A stretch of 5,555 nt of DNA from Peptoniphilus_A harei_B. GTDB lineage: Bacteria; Bacillota; Clostridia; Tissierellales; Peptoniphilaceae. A program made the position numbers and the translations under genes. Each line of letters begins with the position of its first letter. The stretch's first letter is position 1. The stretch covers positions 1 through 5,555 of the forward strand of contig JAWGHR010000026.1 in the NCBI GenBank assembly GCA_032560695.1, read 5' to 3'. Of this stretch, positions 5,526 to 5,555 are shown piece after piece. The notes beneath the pieces are model-generated. The model searched no databases. It had not been told where the DNA came from and saw nothing but the letters and a program-made list of their open reading frames with translations.

Positions 5526-5555
5526 TTGATTTATATACGCCATATACGATATAAT
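5526..5555 (+). promoter_or_regulatory. Possible sigma-A-type promoter at the window edge
   Basis: TTGATT (5526-5531) and a perfect TATAAT (5550-5555) are separated by 18 bp. The -10 is consensus and the -35 matches four of six positions. It faces out of the window and would drive a gene after 5555. AT-rich DNA yields such matches by chance, so support is modest. Confidence 0.35.

Overview
The window is a low-GC, AT-rich stretch of Bacillota-type DNA. It has strong AGGAGG Shine-Dalgarno sites, AGA/AAA-rich codon use and tightly packed genes on one strand. It reads as the DNA-packaging segment of a tailed (Caudoviricetes) prophage or phage-derived mobile element, most likely from an anaerobic clostridial or Tissierellia-like host, or a streptococcus. 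The host genus cannot be fixed from the sequence.

Layout, all on the + strand. (1) A long palindromic hairpin (16-63) opens the window and resembles a terminator. (2) A P27-family small terminase subunit (89-661) follows. Its natural N-terminus appears to begin at an ATC codon rather than ATG. (3) A compact, 260-residue S-adenosylmethionine synthetase (667-1449, TTG start) comes next. (4) It is joined by an ATGA overlap to a ParB-like/beta-class adenine methyltransferase fusion (1446-2681). (5) A DUF4314 protein lies at 2725-2937. (6) Two small unrecognised genes (3025-3393 and 3487-3774) are each preceded by a near-identical 46-nt leader containing a TTGTAC/GTACAA dyad. (7) Two hairpins follow, the second with a T-run. 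(8) The large terminase subunit (3873-5462) has intact ATPase and nuclease motifs. (9) The last 93 bases are non-coding, with small dyads and a possible promoter ending at the window edge.

How the genes may work together: the two terminase subunits recognise, cut and pump phage DNA into proheads. In many phages they are adjacent, but here about 3.2 kb of accessory genes separate them. The MetK-like and methyltransferase genes form a natural pair, one making SAM and the other using it. The simplest reading is that the phage methylates its own DNA, perhaps to escape host restriction or mark it for packaging. The roles of DUF4314 and the two small genes are unknown. I see no tRNA or rRNA genes, CRISPR array, transposase, integrase or resistance gene.
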